The notes: generated from the letters alone by a model not told the origin. Positions 8,994-18,994 are shown, counted from the first letter of the stretch. The stretch is DNA of 64,000 nt from Geodermatophilaceae bacterium URHA0031 (GCA_000620205.1 JHVP01000002.1:496001-560000), one strand, 5' to 3'. Translations and numbers: made by a program.

Positions 8994-9218
8994 ATGGTCT
9001 TCCTGGTGATGTTGGTGATCGCGGTGGCCGTGGTCGTGCTGGTCATGCGTGCGGCGTCGGCCCAGTCCGGCGGACCGGGGGGCACCACCCGACCGGCGCG
9101 TCCACCGAAGCGGCCGCGGGCCCAGCGGGAGACGCGCATCGTGGCACCGGACGACGACCCCGACTTCATCCGCGAGCTCGAGCGGCGTACCCGCCGCGAC
9201 GACGGCTCCCCCGCCTGA
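8994..9218 (+). CDS. Small single-pass membrane protein, function unknown
   Basis: A 74-aa protein with one N-terminal transmembrane helix (about 2-20, MVFLVMLVIAVAVVVLVM) and a basic then acidic cytoplasmic tail (KRPRAQRETR, then DDDPDFIRELERRTRRDD). ATG 8994 is preferred over a TTG at 8967 because it follows a G-rich RBS (8981-8989) and starts the helix directly. It is bracketed by the Lrp gene and the ccsB end. I do not recognise a named family. Its stop codon begins a hairpin element. Confidence 0.65.
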   Translation: MVFLVMLVIAVAVVVLVMRAASAQSGGPGGTTRPARPPKRPRAQRETRIVAPDDDPDFIRELERRTRRDDGSPA

Positions 9219-9247
9219 GGAAGGCCCCTCCTCCCCGGGAAGAGGCC
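9216..9247 (+). terminator. Stop-codon-linked hairpin (repeat-family variant R0)
   Basis: Starts with the TGA of the small membrane-protein gene and continues GGAAGGCCCCTCC, then an imperfect complement ending AGAGGCC. Same design as R1-R4 (TGAGGA, G-rich, C-rich arm) but with a much shorter loop. Probably an intrinsic terminator. Confidence 0.4.
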
Positions 9248-9248
9248 G

Positions 9249-9338
9249 TCAGCGCGGGTCGGCCGGCCAGCCCAGGCCGGCGGGGTCCCGGGCCTCGCCG
9301 GGCCAGCCCAGGGCTCCGTCGCGCGCGTCGCTCGTCAT
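9249..9338 (-). CDS. Possible 29-aa short ORF
   Basis: An ATG-to-TGA frame of 29 codons on the minus strand between two hairpin elements. The peptide contains a partial internal repeat (GALGWPGEARDP and AGLGWPADPR). No convincing RBS and no recognised family, so this is only a candidate. Confidence 0.2.
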   Translation of the reverse strand: MTSDARDGALGWPGEARDPAGLGWPADPR

Positions 9339-9357
9339 GCGCTCAGGATCCCACGTC

Positions 9358-9420
9358 GGCCCCGCTGCAGGGTCCCGTCGCGAGCCTGCGAGTGGCGGGG
9401 AGCAGTGGGGTCCCTCCTCA
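9358..9420 (-). repeat. Dispersed hairpin repeat, copy R1 (3' end of ccsB)
   Basis: Read on the minus strand it begins with the ccsB stop as TGAGGAGGGACCCCACTGC, has the conserved core CACTCGCAGGCTCGCG, and closes with GCAGCGGGGCC, which pairs with the first arm apart from one mismatch and one bulge. Shares sequence with copies at 22097, 28773 and 43125. Likely works as a terminator. Confidence 0.7.
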
Positions 9421-10374
9421 GCTGACCCCGGCGTAGCTGTGCAGCCCGGTGGAGACGAAGTTGACGTACAGCAGGTTGAAGACCATCACCGCGAGCCCCA
9501 CCACGTTGACCCACGCGGACGGGCGGCCCCGCCAGCCGGACGTCGTGCGGGCGTGCAGGTAGGCGGCGTAGACGACCCAGGCGATGAAGGCCCACGTCTC
9601 CTTGGGGTCCCAGCCCCAGAACCGGCCCCAGGCGCTCTCCGCCCAGATGGCCCCGGCGATGACCGCGAAGGTCCAGATCGGGAAGCCGAAGACGGCGGTG
9701 CGGTGGGCCGTGCGGTCGAGCGCGGCGGCGGAGGGCAGCCGGTCCAGCAGCGAGGGGGCCGGCACCGCGCCCGCGGCGGTCCGCTCCTCGCGGCGGCTCT
9801 TCACCAGGTACAGCACGCTGACGATGCCGCTGACGAAGAAGATACCGAAGCCGAGCGTCGCCGTCGTCACGTGCACCGCGAGCCACCACGACCGCAGGGC
9901 GGCGACCAGCGGGCCGGCCTCGACGTAGAGGACCAGCCGGATGAGGGCCATGGCCACCACGACCGGGCCCATGACGAAGACCCCGATGTGCCGCAGTTCC
10001 GGGGCCCGGACCGCCAGCAGGGTGTACGCCACCACCGCCACGAGCACGACGACGGTCGTGAACTCGTACATGTTGCCCCAGGGCAACCGGCCCGCGGCCA
10101 GGCCGCGGGTCACCACGACGGCGGCGTGGGTGAGCAGCCCCAGGCCGGTCAGCAGCATGGCCAGCGAGCCCAGCCTGCGCGCGCGGGCCGGCTCCTCGAG
10201 CGCGCCCTGCGCGGGCGCGCCGGCCGGGCTCCCGGCGGCGACCAGCTCCCGCGTGCGCGCCGCCGGCCGGCCGAAGGCCAGCTCGGCGCAGAACGCCACG
10301 ACGGCCAGCGAGTACACCACGACCGTGATCGTGAAGAACGTGTCGGACAACCTGGCGAGCGACTCGTCGATCAC
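9418..10374 (-). CDS. ccsB: Cytochrome c biogenesis protein CcsB/CcsA (ResC)
   Basis: Heme-handling partner of ResB in system II cytochrome c maturation; exports heme and presents it for covalent attachment outside the membrane. The 318-aa protein has about eight transmembrane helices and the diagnostic tryptophan-rich loop WGRFWGWDPKETW (about 248-260), flanked by conserved histidines (H in LLTHAAV, AVHVTTA, YLHARTT). The GTG start overlaps the resB stop as GTGA, so it is the last cistron of the hem-ccs run. A hairpin repeat follows the stop codon directly. Confidence 0.93.
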   Translation of the reverse strand: MIDESLARLSDTFFTITVVVYSLAVVAFCAELAFGRPAARTRELVAAGSPAGAPAQGALEEPARARRLGSLAMLLTGLGLLTHAAVVVTRGLAAGRLPWGNMYEFTTVVVLVAVVAYTLLAVRAPELRHIGVFVMGPVVVAMALIRLVLYVEAGPLVAALRSWWLAVHVTTATLGFGIFFVSGIVSVLYLVKSRREERTAAGAVPAPSLLDRLPSAAALDRTAHRTAVFGFPIWTFAVIAGAIWAESAWGRFWGWDPKETWAFIAWVVYAAYLHARTTSGWRGRPSAWVNVVGLAVMVFNLLYVNFVSTGLHSYAGVS

Positions 10375-12005
10375 GACGGCGGTGCCTCCTCGGAGAGTGA
10401 CGGTGCGGCGGCCGGCGCCGCCGGGCTGCGCGCGGTGAGCGCCGCCTGGACGGCGTCGGTCAGCGCCGTGAACCGGGGCCCGGTGTCGGCGCTGCCGCGG
10501 GTCAACGAGCCGATCGACAGCACGGTACCCCCGCCGTCGGCGGCCGGGGCAGCGCGGGCGAACACCCGCTCCCGGCGGACCAGCAGCATGCCCAGCAGCC
10601 CGGCGAGGACCGCCATCGCCGCGCCCAGCACCCAGATCTGGCCGGGGTCGTGGGACACCTGCAGGGCGGCGAACTCCTTGACGCCGCTGAAGGTCACCAC
10701 CGTGCCGTCGGCCAGCGTCATCGACTCCCCCGCTGCCAGGTTCGACCGGCCCTGCTCGGTGAGCAGCCCCCGGTCGATCTGGGTCTGGTCGAGCGAGTAG
10801 ACCGACTGCGGGAGCCCGGAGTCCAGGCCCAGGTAGCCGGTGTAGACCACGATCGCGACCTGCGGGTCCAGCGGCCGGGGGTCGACCGAGGTCAGCACCC
10901 CGCCCTGGAGCGCGCCGGTCGGGGCGAAGAAGCCCTCGATGGCCAGCTGGTCGGTGTCACCGGCGCCGAGGTCGGGGACCTTGAGCACGCCCTGGCTGGC
11001 CATCGTGCCCTGGTCGGCCGGGAGGAACGGCGCGGACAGGTCGGTGAACGTCGTCCCGTCCGGGAGCGTGATGCTGAACTCGGGGCTGTAGCCGTGCCCG
11101 GTGACGTACACCCGGTCGCCGTCGATGCGCAGCGGGTGGTTGATCCCGATCGTGGTCGGCGGCCCGTCGGCGCCGTCGAGCTGGTAGCCGATGTCGGCGG
11201 TGTAGGACGCCGCCGTCCCGTTGCTCTCGTACTGCGCCCGGAAGTCCTGCAGGTCCACGCACAGCGGTGCGAGGTCGCCGCTGTCGACCAGCGGGCCGGC
11301 CGAGTAGGTGTCGTACTGCTGGAAGGAGTTGCAGAACCCCTGGCCCTCGGTGACCAGGATGCTGCCCTCGTAGCCCCACATCTTGCCGCCGGCCAGTCCC
11401 AGCAGCAGGGCCAGCAGCGAGAGGTGGAAGAGCACGTTGCCGGTCTCCCGCAGGTAGCCCTTCTCCGCCGACAGCTCCGGGCCCGACCGGCCCTCCCGGC
11501 GGACCACCCGGAAGCGGCGGACCCGCAGCTCCTCCTCGACCACGTCCAGCGCGGCCGGACCGGCCAGCGGGGCCGACAGCTCGGTGTTCTCCGGCAGCCG
11601 CAGCAGGTGCCGCGGTGCGGTCGGCGGCGGGGCGAACAGCGACCGCCCGTGCTCGATCGCCCGCGGCACGACGCAGCCGATCAGCGAGATGAACAGCAGC
11701 AGGTAGATCGCGGCGAACCACGGCGAGCTGAAGACGTCGAACAGGTACAGCCGGTCCAGCCACGGCGCCAGCGTCGGGTGGTCGACGAAGTACTGGCTGA
11801 CGTTGTTCCGCGACAGCGACCGCTGCGGCAGCAACGACCCCGGGATCGCGGCCACCGCCAGCAGGAACAGCAGTACCAGCGCGGTCCGCATGGCGGTGAG
11901 CTGCCGCCACCAGCGCAGCAGCCGGTTGAGCACCCGGCGCCCCCCCGACGGGCGGGACGGCGGCGTCGGCACCGCAGCGGGCCGCGGCGGAGCGGTCGCC
12001 GTCAC
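10371..12005 (-). CDS. resB: Cytochrome c biogenesis protein ResB (Ccs1)
   Basis: Membrane chaperone of system II that works with CcsB to ligate heme to apocytochrome c. The 544-aa product has three N-terminal helices (about 38-60, 90-110, 165-185), a large extracytoplasmic domain (about 195-450) and a last helix (about 465-485), the classic ResB topology. GTG 12005 is chosen because it overlaps the ccdA stop (GTGA) and gives a short cytoplasmic tail before helix one; the frame stays open upstream but runs into ccdA. Confidence 0.92.
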   Translation of the reverse strand: MTATAPPRPAAVPTPPSRPSGGRRVLNRLLRWWRQLTAMRTALVLLFLLAVAAIPGSLLPQRSLSRNNVSQYFVDHPTLAPWLDRLYLFDVFSSPWFAAIYLLLFISLIGCVVPRAIEHGRSLFAPPPTAPRHLLRLPENTELSAPLAGPAALDVVEEELRVRRFRVVRREGRSGPELSAEKGYLRETGNVLFHLSLLALLLGLAGGKMWGYEGSILVTEGQGFCNSFQQYDTYSAGPLVDSGDLAPLCVDLQDFRAQYESNGTAASYTADIGYQLDGADGPPTTIGINHPLRIDGDRVYVTGHGYSPEFSITLPDGTTFTDLSAPFLPADQGTMASQGVLKVPDLGAGDTDQLAIEGFFAPTGALQGGVLTSVDPRPLDPQVAIVVYTGYLGLDSGLPQSVYSLDQTQIDRGLLTEQGRSNLAAGESMTLADGTVVTFSGVKEFAALQVSHDPGQIWVLGAAMAVLAGLLGMLLVRRERVFARAAPAADGGGTVLSIGSLTRGSADTGPRFTALTDAVQAALTARSPAAPAAAPSLSEEAPPS

Positions 12006-12823
12006 AGCGGAGCCCCCTCGCCGAGCCCGGTCGCGGCCAGCCAGCCCCGCAGCCACTGCATCAGCTCGGTCCAGGCACCGGTCACCAGCATCAGCCCCAC
12101 CCCGATCAGGACGACGCCGCCGACCCGGGTGACGGTGCGCGCGTGGGTGCGCAGGAAGGAGGTCGCGCCCACGGCCCAGCGGGCGCCCAGTGCGACCAGC
12201 ACGAACGGCACGCCCAGGCCGAGGCAGTAGGCCACGCCGAGGAAGGCCCCCCGGCCGGGGTTGGCCTCGGTGAAGGCCAGCGAGTTCACCGCCGACAGCG
12301 TCGGGCCCAGGCACGGGGTCCAGCCCAACCCGAACACGATGCCCAGCAGCGGGGCGCCGGCCAGGCCGACCGCGGGGCGGGCGCTGAGCCGGGCGGTGCG
12401 CTGCAGCAGCGGGAGCCAGCCCAGGAAGCCCAGCCCGACGACGATGGTGACCACGCCCAGCACCCGGCTGATGGCGTCGTTGTGCTGCAGCAGCAGCCGG
12501 CCCAGCCCGCCCACGGCGGTGCTGATGGTGACGAAGACGAGGGTGAACCCGAGCACGAACAGCAGCGCGCCGGCGACCATCCGCCCGCGGCTGGGGCGCT
12601 CGTCGGCGCGCACCGCGGTGGCGACCTGGCCCGCCCCGGCCGGCGCCGGGGACGTCGCGCGGGCGCCGGTGCCGACCAGCCCGGTGACGTAGGAGAGGTA
12701 GCCGGGGACCAGCGGGAGCACGCAGGGCGAGGCGAAGCTGATCAGGCCGGCCAGCGCTGCCACGGCGGCGGCGACCAGCAGCGGCCCGTCGGTGACGAGG
12801 TCGGTGACTCCGCCGGCCATCAC
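12002..12823 (-). CDS. ccdA: Cytochrome c biogenesis protein CcdA
   Basis: Thiol-disulfide transporter carrying reducing power across the membrane to the TlpA-type thioredoxin encoded just upstream. About 273 aa with six transmembrane segments; the redox cysteines sit in FASPCVLPLVPGY (about 32-44) and GWTPCLGPTL (about 165-175). A GTG (12823) is followed immediately by ATG (12820) and both overlap the tlpA stop, so either start keeps translational coupling. Confidence 0.93.
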   Translation of the reverse strand: MMAGGVTDLVTDGPLLVAAAVAALAGLISFASPCVLPLVPGYLSYVTGLVGTGARATSPAPAGAGQVATAVRADERPSRGRMVAGALLFVLGFTLVFVTISTAVGGLGRLLLQHNDAISRVLGVVTIVVGLGFLGWLPLLQRTARLSARPAVGLAGAPLLGIVFGLGWTPCLGPTLSAVNSLAFTEANPGRGAFLGVAYCLGLGVPFVLVALGARWAVGATSFLRTHARTVTRVGGVVLIGVGLMLVTGAWTELMQWLRGWLAATGLGEGAPL

Positions 12824-13392
12824 GCCTCCCCGGTCAGCTCGGCCAGCACCGTGCGCAGGTCGTCCTGCCGCACCTCACCGGTGTACACCGCGGCCACCCG
12901 GCTCTCCCGGTCCAGCACGATGGTGGACGGGATGGCGCTGGCCGGGTAGTCCCGGAAGGCCAGGGCGACCTCGCCCTTGGGGTCGAACAGCGACGGGAAG
13001 GTGATCCCCTTGCTGTCGACGAACGCCTGGGCGAACTGCTCCTGGTCCTTCACGTTGAGCCCGAGGAACTGCACGCCGGAGTCGGCGACCTCGGTGTAGA
13101 CCTCCTGGAACTCCGGGGTCTCCACCCGGCAGGGCGCGCACCAGGATCCCCAGAAGTTGAGCACCGCGACGTCCCCGGCCAGGTCGGTCGAGGAGAACTC
13201 GGCGCCGCCCAGCAGCGTGCCGGTGAAGTCCGGCGCGCTGGCCCGCTGGTCGACCGGGATCACCTCCCCCGCCGTCGTCCCGGCGACGAAGCGGAACTCC
13301 CCGCCGTTGTTCACGTCGACCGCGGTGCCCTCGCCGCTGGTGCAGCCGGCGAGCGCCACCGCGGCGAGCAGGAGGACCAGGCTCCTACGCAC
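12820..13392 (-). CDS. TlpA/ResA-type thioredoxin lipoprotein
   Basis: Extracytoplasmic thioredoxin that keeps the CxxCH cysteines of apocytochrome c reduced. The 190-aa product carries a lipoprotein signal (LLAAVALAGC, lipobox Cys at 16) and a thioredoxin fold with the active site WCAPC (about 84-88) after VLNFWGS, plus the cis-proline region near SAIPSTIV. Its partner CcdA follows with an overlapping start. GTG 13392 overlaps the end of the phosphatase gene by eight bases. Confidence 0.92.
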   Translation of the reverse strand: MRRSLVLLLAAVALAGCTSGEGTAVDVNNGGEFRFVAGTTAGEVIPVDQRASAPDFTGTLLGGAEFSSTDLAGDVAVLNFWGSWCAPCRVETPEFQEVYTEVADSGVQFLGLNVKDQEQFAQAFVDSKGITFPSLFDPKGEVALAFRDYPASAIPSTIVLDRESRVAAVYTGEVRQDDLRTVLAELTGEA

Positions 13393-14017
13393 CGGGCACC
13401 GCGTCGGGGTCGGTCGCGCCGGCCGGCTCGGCGTACTCCAGCCGCAGCAGCCGGTCGTCGTCGTAGACCAGCGAGGTGACGCTGGCCAGCCCGCACTCGC
13501 GCTTGCGCGGGTCGTGCAGGTAGCTGCGCCCCTCCAGGTGCAGCCGGACGGTCCAGATCGGCAGCTGGTGGCTCACGCAGACGGCCTCGTGCCCGCGGGC
13601 GGCGTCCCGGGCGGTGGCGACCGCGCCGAGCATCCGGGCCGCGATCTCGCGGTAGGGCTCGCCCCACGACGGCTTCCACGGGTTCCGCAGCCGCCACCAG
13701 TTCTCCGGGTGCTTCATCGACCCGTCGCCGACGCCGAAGGTCTTGCCCTCGAAGGAGTTCCCGGCCTCGATCAGCCGCTCGTCGGTGGCGATCTCCAGGC
13801 CCAGCGCCTCGGCGATCGGCTGCGCGGTCTGCTGGGCGCGCTCCAGCGGGCTGGCCACCAGGTGGGTGACGTCCCGCTCGGCGAACCAGGCCGCGGCGGT
13901 CTTGGCCATGCCTTCGCCGGCCTCGGAGAGCCGGAAGCCGGGCAGCCGGCCGTAGAGCACGCCGGTGGGGTTGAAGACCTCACCGTGCCGCATCAGGTGG
14001 ACGGTCGTCAGCGTCAC
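13385..14017 (-). CDS. Histidine phosphatase family protein (phosphoglycerate-mutase-like)
   Basis: A 210-aa member of the histidine phosphatase superfamily. The phospho-accepting motif is LMRHGE at about 9-14, with a second catalytic histidine in CVSHQLPIW (about 153) and an R in [10 protein letters not shown]. It corresponds in position to M. tuberculosis Rv0525, between hemL and the thioredoxin. The substrate is not predictable; it is distinct from the glycolytic GpmA encoded at 38 kb. GTG 14017 overlaps the hemL stop (GTGA). Confidence 0.85.
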   Translation of the reverse strand: MTLTTVHLMRHGEVFNPTGVLYGRLPGFRLSEAGEGMAKTAAAWFAERDVTHLVASPLERAQQTAQPIAEALGLEIATDERLIEAGNSFEGKTFGVGDGSMKHPENWWRLRNPWKPSWGEPYREIAARMLGAVATARDAARGHEAVCVSHQLPIWTVRLHLEGRSYLHDPRKRECGLASVTSLVYDDDRLLRLEYAEPAGATDPDAVPGA

Positions 14018-15381
14018 GGCTGGAGCTCCTCGGCGTCGTAGGACTCGGCCGAGGGTGCAGCGCCCCCGCGGGCAGCGGCGGCGGCCGCGGCGGCAGCGGG
14101 CAGCGCGGCGAGCACGTGGTCGACCGCGTCGTCGTCCAGCGCCGCGCTGACGAACCAGGCCTCGAACGCCGACGGCGGCAGGTAGACCCCGCGGGCGAGC
14201 ATCGCGTGGAAGAAGGCGGTGTGCGCCGCGACGTCCTGGCTGCGGGCGTCGTCGTAGTCGCGCACCTGGCGCTCGTCGGGCACGAAGAAGACCGAGAACA
14301 TCGAGCCGGCCTGCTGCACCCGGTGCGGGACGCCGGCCCCGAACAGCGCCGCACTGGCCGCTCCGCGCAGGGTGGCCGCGACCTCGTCGCAGCGGGCGTA
14401 GACCTCGTCGGTGCACAGCCGCAGCGTGGTCAGCCCGGCGGCGACGGCGACCGGGTTCCCGGCCAGCGTGCCGGCCTGGTAGACCGGGCCGGCGGGCGCC
14501 AGCCGGTCCATGACGTCGGCCCGGCCACCGAACGCGGCCGCGGGCATCCCGCCGCCCATCACCTTCCCGAAGGTGAACAGGTCGGCGTCGACCGGGTCGA
14601 GCCCGTACCAACCGGACCGCGAGACCCGGAAGCCGGTCATCACCTCGTCGACGACCAGCAGCGCACCGTGCGCCGCGGTGATCCGGCGCAGGTGGCCGTT
14701 GAACCCGTCCAGCGGCGGGACGACGCCCATGTTCCCCGGCGACGCCTCGGTGATCAGGCAGGCGATCTGGTCACCGCGCTCGGCGAACACCTTCTCGACC
14801 GCGGCGACGTCGTTGTAGGGGACGACGATCGTGTCGGCCGCGGCCCCGGTGGTGACGCCCGGGGTGTCCGGCAGGCCGAGGGTCGCGACGCCGGAGCCGG
14901 CCGAGGCCAGCAGCGCGTCGACGTGACCGTGGTAGCAGCCGGCGAACTTCACCACCAGCGGCCGGCCGGTGTAGCCCCGGGCGAGCCGGACGGCGGACAG
15001 CACCGCCTCGGTGCCGGAGTTGACCAGCCGGACCCGCTCGACCGGGGCCACCCGGCCGGCGATCTCCTCGGCCAGGTCCACCTCCCCGGCGGTGGGGGTG
15101 CCGAAGGTGAAGCCGCGCCGGGCGGCGGCGGTGACGGCGTCGACCACCTCGGGGTGCGCGTGACCCAGGATCATCGGGCCCCAGGAGGCGACGAGGTCGA
15201 CGTAGCGGCGGCCGTCGACGTCGGTCAGCCAGGCGCCGGACCCGGACTCCATGAAGCGCGGGGTGCCCCCCACGGCACGGAAGGCGCGGACCGGGGAGTT
15301 GACCCCGCCCGGCGTCACCTGCCCCGCCCGGTCGAACAGCTGCGCCGACGCGGGCGCCTCGTACGGGTACGGCTCGGTCAC
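14014..15381 (-). CDS. hemL: Glutamate-1-semialdehyde 2,1-aminomutase
   Basis: PLP enzyme converting glutamate-1-semialdehyde to 5-aminolevulinate. The 455-aa protein is slightly long because of an Ala-rich C-terminal tail. Signature parts: [14 protein letters not shown] (about 120), FAGCYHGH (about 145), [10 protein letters not shown] (about 243) and the PLP lysine in [12 protein letters not shown] (about 272). First gene after a 43-base gap from hemB; the downstream phosphatase start overlaps its stop. Confidence 0.95.
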   Translation of the reverse strand: MTEPYPYEAPASAQLFDRAGQVTPGGVNSPVRAFRAVGGTPRFMESGSGAWLTDVDGRRYVDLVASWGPMILGHAHPEVVDAVTAAARRGFTFGTPTAGEVDLAEEIAGRVAPVERVRLVNSGTEAVLSAVRLARGYTGRPLVVKFAGCYHGHVDALLASAGSGVATLGLPDTPGVTTGAAADTIVVPYNDVAAVEKVFAERGDQIACLITEASPGNMGVVPPLDGFNGHLRRITAAHGALLVVDEVMTGFRVSRSGWYGLDPVDADLFTFGKVMGGGMPAAAFGGRADVMDRLAPAGPVYQAGTLAGNPVAVAAGLTTLRLCTDEVYARCDEVAATLRGAASAALFGAGVPHRVQQAGSMFSVFFVPDERQVRDYDDARSQDVAAHTAFFHAMLARGVYLPPSAFEAWFVSAALDDDAVDHVLAALPAAAAAAAAARGGAAPSAESYDAEELQP

Positions 15382-15424
15382 GGCTCCACTGTCCCAGGCC
15401 TGTCTGTGTGCCCGGTCCCCGCCG

Positions 15425-16414
15425 TCAGCGGAGCCAGCGGGCGGCCTCGACCGCCCAGTAGGTCAGCACCGAGCCGGCACCGGCGCGGCGGATGGCGGTG
15501 AGGGTCTCCAGGACGGCCCGCCGCCGGTCGATCCAGCCGTGCGCGGCGGCCGCCTCGACCATCGCGTACTCGCCGCTCACCTGGTAGGCGCTCACCGGCA
15601 CGTCGACGGCCTCGGCGACCTTCGTCACGATGTCCAGGTAGGGCAGCGCGGGCTTGACCATGACGGCGTCCGCGCCCTCGGCGAGGTCCTGCGCCACCTC
15701 GCGCAGCGCCTCGTCGGCGTTGGGCGGGTCCATCTGGTACGTCGACCGGTCACCGAACTGCGGCGCCCCCTCGGCGGCCTCCCGGAACGGGCCGTAGAAG
15801 CCGGAGGCGTACTTGGCGGCGTAGGCGAGGACGGGCGTCTCGGTGAACGCGGCGCTGTCAAGGCCGGCCCGGATGGCCGCGACCTGCCCGTCCATCATCC
15901 CGCTGGGGGCGATGACGTGGGCACCGGCCCGGGCCTGGGCGATGGCGACGGCGGCGTAGCGGTCCAGCGTCGGGTCGTTGTCCACCACACCCGACGGGGT
16001 GACGATCCCGCAGTGCCCGTGGTCGGTGTACTCGCACAGGCACAGGTCGGCCATCAGCACCAGCTCGTCGCCCAGGTCGCCCCGCAGCTGCTGCAGGGCG
16101 ACGTTGACGATCCCGTCGGCGGCGTCGGCCTGCGAGCCGACCGCGTCCTTCTCCGCCGGGATGCCGAACAGCATCAGCCCGCTGATCCCGGCCTCGGCCG
16201 CCTCGTGGGCGGCCTTGCGCAGCGAGTCCAGGGAGTGCTGGACGACCCCGGGCATCGAGCTGATCGGCTGCGGGTCGGTCAGCCCCTCCTTGACGAAGAC
16301 GGGCAGCACGAAGTCGGCCGGGGCGAGCCGGGTCTGCGCCGTCCAGCGCCGCATCGCCGGGGTCGAGCGCAGCCGGCGCCCCCGGGCGAACCCCGGGTTC
16401 GCCCCGCCGGTCAC
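15425..16414 (-). CDS. hemB: Delta-aminolevulinic acid dehydratase (porphobilinogen synthase)
   Basis: Condenses two 5-aminolevulinates to porphobilinogen. The 329-aa protein has both Schiff-base lysines ([13 protein letters not shown] about 205, and [11 protein letters not shown] about 258) and a cysteine-type zinc site ([15 protein letters not shown] about 127-141), so it should be zinc-dependent at the active site. GTG 16414 begins the family's N terminus and overlaps the hemD stop as GTGA. Confidence 0.95.
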   Translation of the reverse strand: MTGGANPGFARGRRLRSTPAMRRWTAQTRLAPADFVLPVFVKEGLTDPQPISSMPGVVQHSLDSLRKAAHEAAEAGISGLMLFGIPAEKDAVGSQADAADGIVNVALQQLRGDLGDELVLMADLCLCEYTDHGHCGIVTPSGVVDNDPTLDRYAAVAIAQARAGAHVIAPSGMMDGQVAAIRAGLDSAAFTETPVLAYAAKYASGFYGPFREAAEGAPQFGDRSTYQMDPPNADEALREVAQDLAEGADAVMVKPALPYLDIVTKVAEAVDVPVSAYQVSGEYAMVEAAAAHGWIDRRRAVLETLTAIRRAGAGSVLTYWAVEAARWLR

Positions 16415-17964
16415 TTCTCCCCCTCGGTCTCCGCCCGGCGCGCCTGGGCGAACTCGGCCAGCGCGTCGACCAGCGGGCCGACCGCGGCGACCTCGGGCTG
16501 GACGTCGACCCGCAGGCCGAACTCGGTGGCGCTGGCCGCGGTGGCCGGCCCGATCACCGAGACGACGGTGCGGGCGTGCGGCTTGCCGGCGATGCCCACG
16601 AGGTTGCGCACGGTCGAGGACGAGGTGAAGCAGACGGCGTCGAAGCCACCGCCCTTGATCGCCTCGCGCACCGCGGCGGCCGGTGGCGCGGCGCGCACCG
16701 TGCGGTACGCGGTCACGTCGTCGATCTCCCAGCCGCGCTCCTTGAGGCCGGCGGCGAGGGTCTCGGTGGCGATGTCCGCGCGGGGCAGCAGCACCCGGTC
16801 GATCGGGTCGAAGACGTCGTCGTAGGGCGGGAAGTCGGCGAGCAGGCCCTCGCTGGACTGGTCGCCGCTGGGCACCAGCTCGGGCACGATGCCGAACTCC
16901 CGCACCGCCTCGGCGGTCTGGTGGCCGACGCAGCCCACCTTGACGCCGGCGAACGCGCGCGCGTCCAGGCCGAGCTCGGTGAACTTCTCCCGGACCGCCC
17001 GCACCGCGTTGGTGGAGGTGAACACGATCCAGCCGTAGCGGCCGGTGACCAGGCCCTTGACCGCGCGGTCCATCTGCGCCGGGCTCCGCGGCGGCTCGAC
17101 GGCGATGGTCGGCACCTCCACCGGGACGGCGCCGTAGGCGCGCAGCCGGTCGCTCATGTCGCCGGCCTGCTCCTTGGTGCGGGGCACCAGGACCCGCCAG
17201 CCGAACAGCGGGCGGCTCTCCCACCAGGACAGCTTGGCGCGCTTGTCGACGGCCGCGCCGACGGTGACGACGACCGGACCGCTCAGGGTGTCCAGCCCGG
17301 CGGCCTTCTCGGCGACCGCGGCGAGCTTGCTGGCCACGCTCTTCTGCGCGGTGCCGGTGCCCTCGGTGGTGACGACGACCGGGGTGCTGCCGGACAGGCC
17401 GCCGTCGACCAGCGCGGCGGCGGTCGTGGGCAGCTGCTCGGCGGTGGCCTGCAGCACCAGCGGGCTGCCGGTGCCGGTGGCGGCGGCGGCCAGCGCGGCC
17501 AGGTCGACCGGGGCGTCCACCGCGCGCAGGTCGGCCTGCACGGAGCTCGCGCCCAGCGGCACACCGGCGTACGCGGGCACCGCGGTGCCGACGGCGACAC
17601 CGGGGACGACGTCGAAGGCGACGCTGGTGCGGGTGACCGCCAGCGCCTCCTTGACCACCGCGTCGCTGGTGAAGGGGTCACCGGTCACCAGCCGGACGAC
17701 GACGTTGCCGTTCTTGGCGGCGGCGACGGCGCCCTTGGCGACCTCGGCCGGCTCACCGCTGACCGTGGTCAGCTCGAGGTCCGGGTGCGCCGTGCGCACG
17801 GCCTCGAGGACGGCGGCGGAGACGTCCGGGTCGGCCAGCACCGTGTCGGCGCCGGCGATCGCGGCGCCGGCCCGGACGGTGAGGAGCTCCGGGTCGCCGG
17901 GACCGGCGCCGACGAAGACCACCGTGCCCTTGCCGTTGCCGTTCTGCTTGCGTGAGCGCGTCAT
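16411..17964 (-). CDS. hemD: Uroporphyrinogen-III synthase with N-terminal SUMT-like domain
   Basis: 517-aa fusion: residues about 12-245 resemble uroporphyrinogen-III C-methyltransferase and about 255-510 are uroporphyrinogen-III synthase, which closes the tetrapyrrole ring (VLVPRTKEQAGDMSDRL, IVFTSTNAVRAV, CFTSSSTVRNLVGIAG). The methylase half keeps the first SAM loop (GAGPGDPELLTVRAG) but is altered at sites usually conserved in active SUMT: TGDPFTSDA instead of the GGDPF-type motif, and VPLGASS where a Thr-His pair is normal. I infer that it may no longer methylate. The same fusion occurs in mycobacteria and Streptomyces. An 88-base gap separates it from hemC. Confidence 0.9.
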   Translation of the reverse strand: MTRSRKQNGNGKGTVVFVGAGPGDPELLTVRAGAAIAGADTVLADPDVSAAVLEAVRTAHPDLELTTVSGEPAEVAKGAVAAAKNGNVVVRLVTGDPFTSDAVVKEALAVTRTSVAFDVVPGVAVGTAVPAYAGVPLGASSVQADLRAVDAPVDLAALAAAATGTGSPLVLQATAEQLPTTAAALVDGGLSGSTPVVVTTEGTGTAQKSVASKLAAVAEKAAGLDTLSGPVVVTVGAAVDKRAKLSWWESRPLFGWRVLVPRTKEQAGDMSDRLRAYGAVPVEVPTIAVEPPRSPAQMDRAVKGLVTGRYGWIVFTSTNAVRAVREKFTELGLDARAFAGVKVGCVGHQTAEAVREFGIVPELVPSGDQSSEGLLADFPPYDDVFDPIDRVLLPRADIATETLAAGLKERGWEIDDVTAYRTVRAAPPAAAVREAIKGGGFDAVCFTSSSTVRNLVGIAGKPHARTVVSVIGPATAASATEFGLRVDVQPEVAAVGPLVDALAEFAQARRAETEGEK

Positions 17965-18052
17965 CGCGTGCTCCTGTTCCTGCCCCTGGAGGGGGTCGCT
18001 GCGGGTGGTGCCGGACGGGTGGGGCGGTGCGTGCGCACCGCGGGGGTGGAGC

Positions 18053-18994
18053 TCATCGGCTCACCGCCATGAGGGCGGCGGCGTCCCGGTCGAGCAGCTC
18101 GGCGGCGAGCTGTCGGCCGAGGGACTCGGCCTCGGTGGCCGGTCCGGAGATCGAGTCGCGGACCGAGTCGCTGCCGTCGATCGCGGTGACCGAGGCGCGC
18201 AGCCAGAGCTCGGCGGAGCCGTCCTCGGTCTCGGTCAGCTCGGCGTGGGCGGCGACCGGTGCGCTGCAGCCGGCCTCGAGCGCGGCGAGCACGGCGCGCT
18301 CGGCGGCCACGCAGGCGCGCGCGGCGGGGTCGTCGAGCGCGGCGAGCAGCTCCCGGACGCGGGTGTCGTCGCTGCGGCACTCCACGGCCAGGGCGCCCTG
18401 CGCCGGGGCGGGCAGGACCTGGATCGGGTCCAGCGTCTCGGTGACCGCCGACAGCCGGCCGATCCGGGCGAGCCCGGCGCGGGCCAGGACGACGGCGTCC
18501 AGCTCACCGGAGGCGACCTTGCCCATCCGGGTGTCGACGTTGCCGCGGATCGGCACGACCTCCAGGCCGAGCCCGAGCGCGCGCAGCTGGGCCATCCGCC
18601 GCGGCGCCCCGGTGCCGATCCGGGCGCCCGGGGGCAGCTCACCGAGGGTCAGCCCGTCGCGGGCGACGAGCACGTCGCGCGGGTCCTCGCGGGCCGGCAC
18701 GGCCGCGACGGTGAGCCCGGGGGTGGGCGCGGTCGGGAGGTCCTTGAAGCTGTGCACGGCCAGGTCGACGGTGCCGGCGTGGAGCGCGTCGCGCAGGGCG
18801 CTGACGAAGACACCGGTGCCGCCCAGCTGGGCGATCGCCTCGGTCGAGCGGTCGCCGTAGGTGCTCACGTGCACCAGCTCGACCGGCACGCCGCTGGCGC
18901 CGCTCAGCGCGTCGGCGACCAGCTGGGACTGGGTCAGCGCCAGCTGGCTGGCCCGGGTGCCGAGCCGGAGGGTGGCGGTCTGCAGGTCGCTCAC
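18053..18994 (-). CDS. hemC: Hydroxymethylbilane synthase (porphobilinogen deaminase)
   Basis: Polymerises four porphobilinogens into hydroxymethylbilane. The 313-aa protein shows the substrate-binding residues in VHSFKDLPT and [11 protein letters not shown], and the cofactor-attachment cysteine in [12 protein letters not shown] (about 244). GTG 18994 overlaps the hemA stop (GTGA), as at most junctions of this run. Confidence 0.95.
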   Translation of the reverse strand: MSDLQTATLRLGTRASQLALTQSQLVADALSGASGVPVELVHVSTYGDRSTEAIAQLGGTGVFVSALRDALHAGTVDLAVHSFKDLPTAPTPGLTVAAVPAREDPRDVLVARDGLTLGELPPGARIGTGAPRRMAQLRALGLGLEVVPIRGNVDTRMGKVASGELDAVVLARAGLARIGRLSAVTETLDPIQVLPAPAQGALAVECRSDDTRVRELLAALDDPAARACVAAERAVLAALEAGCSAPVAAHAELTETEDGSAELWLRASVTAIDGSDSVRDSISGPATEAESLGRQLAAELLDRDAAALMAVSR

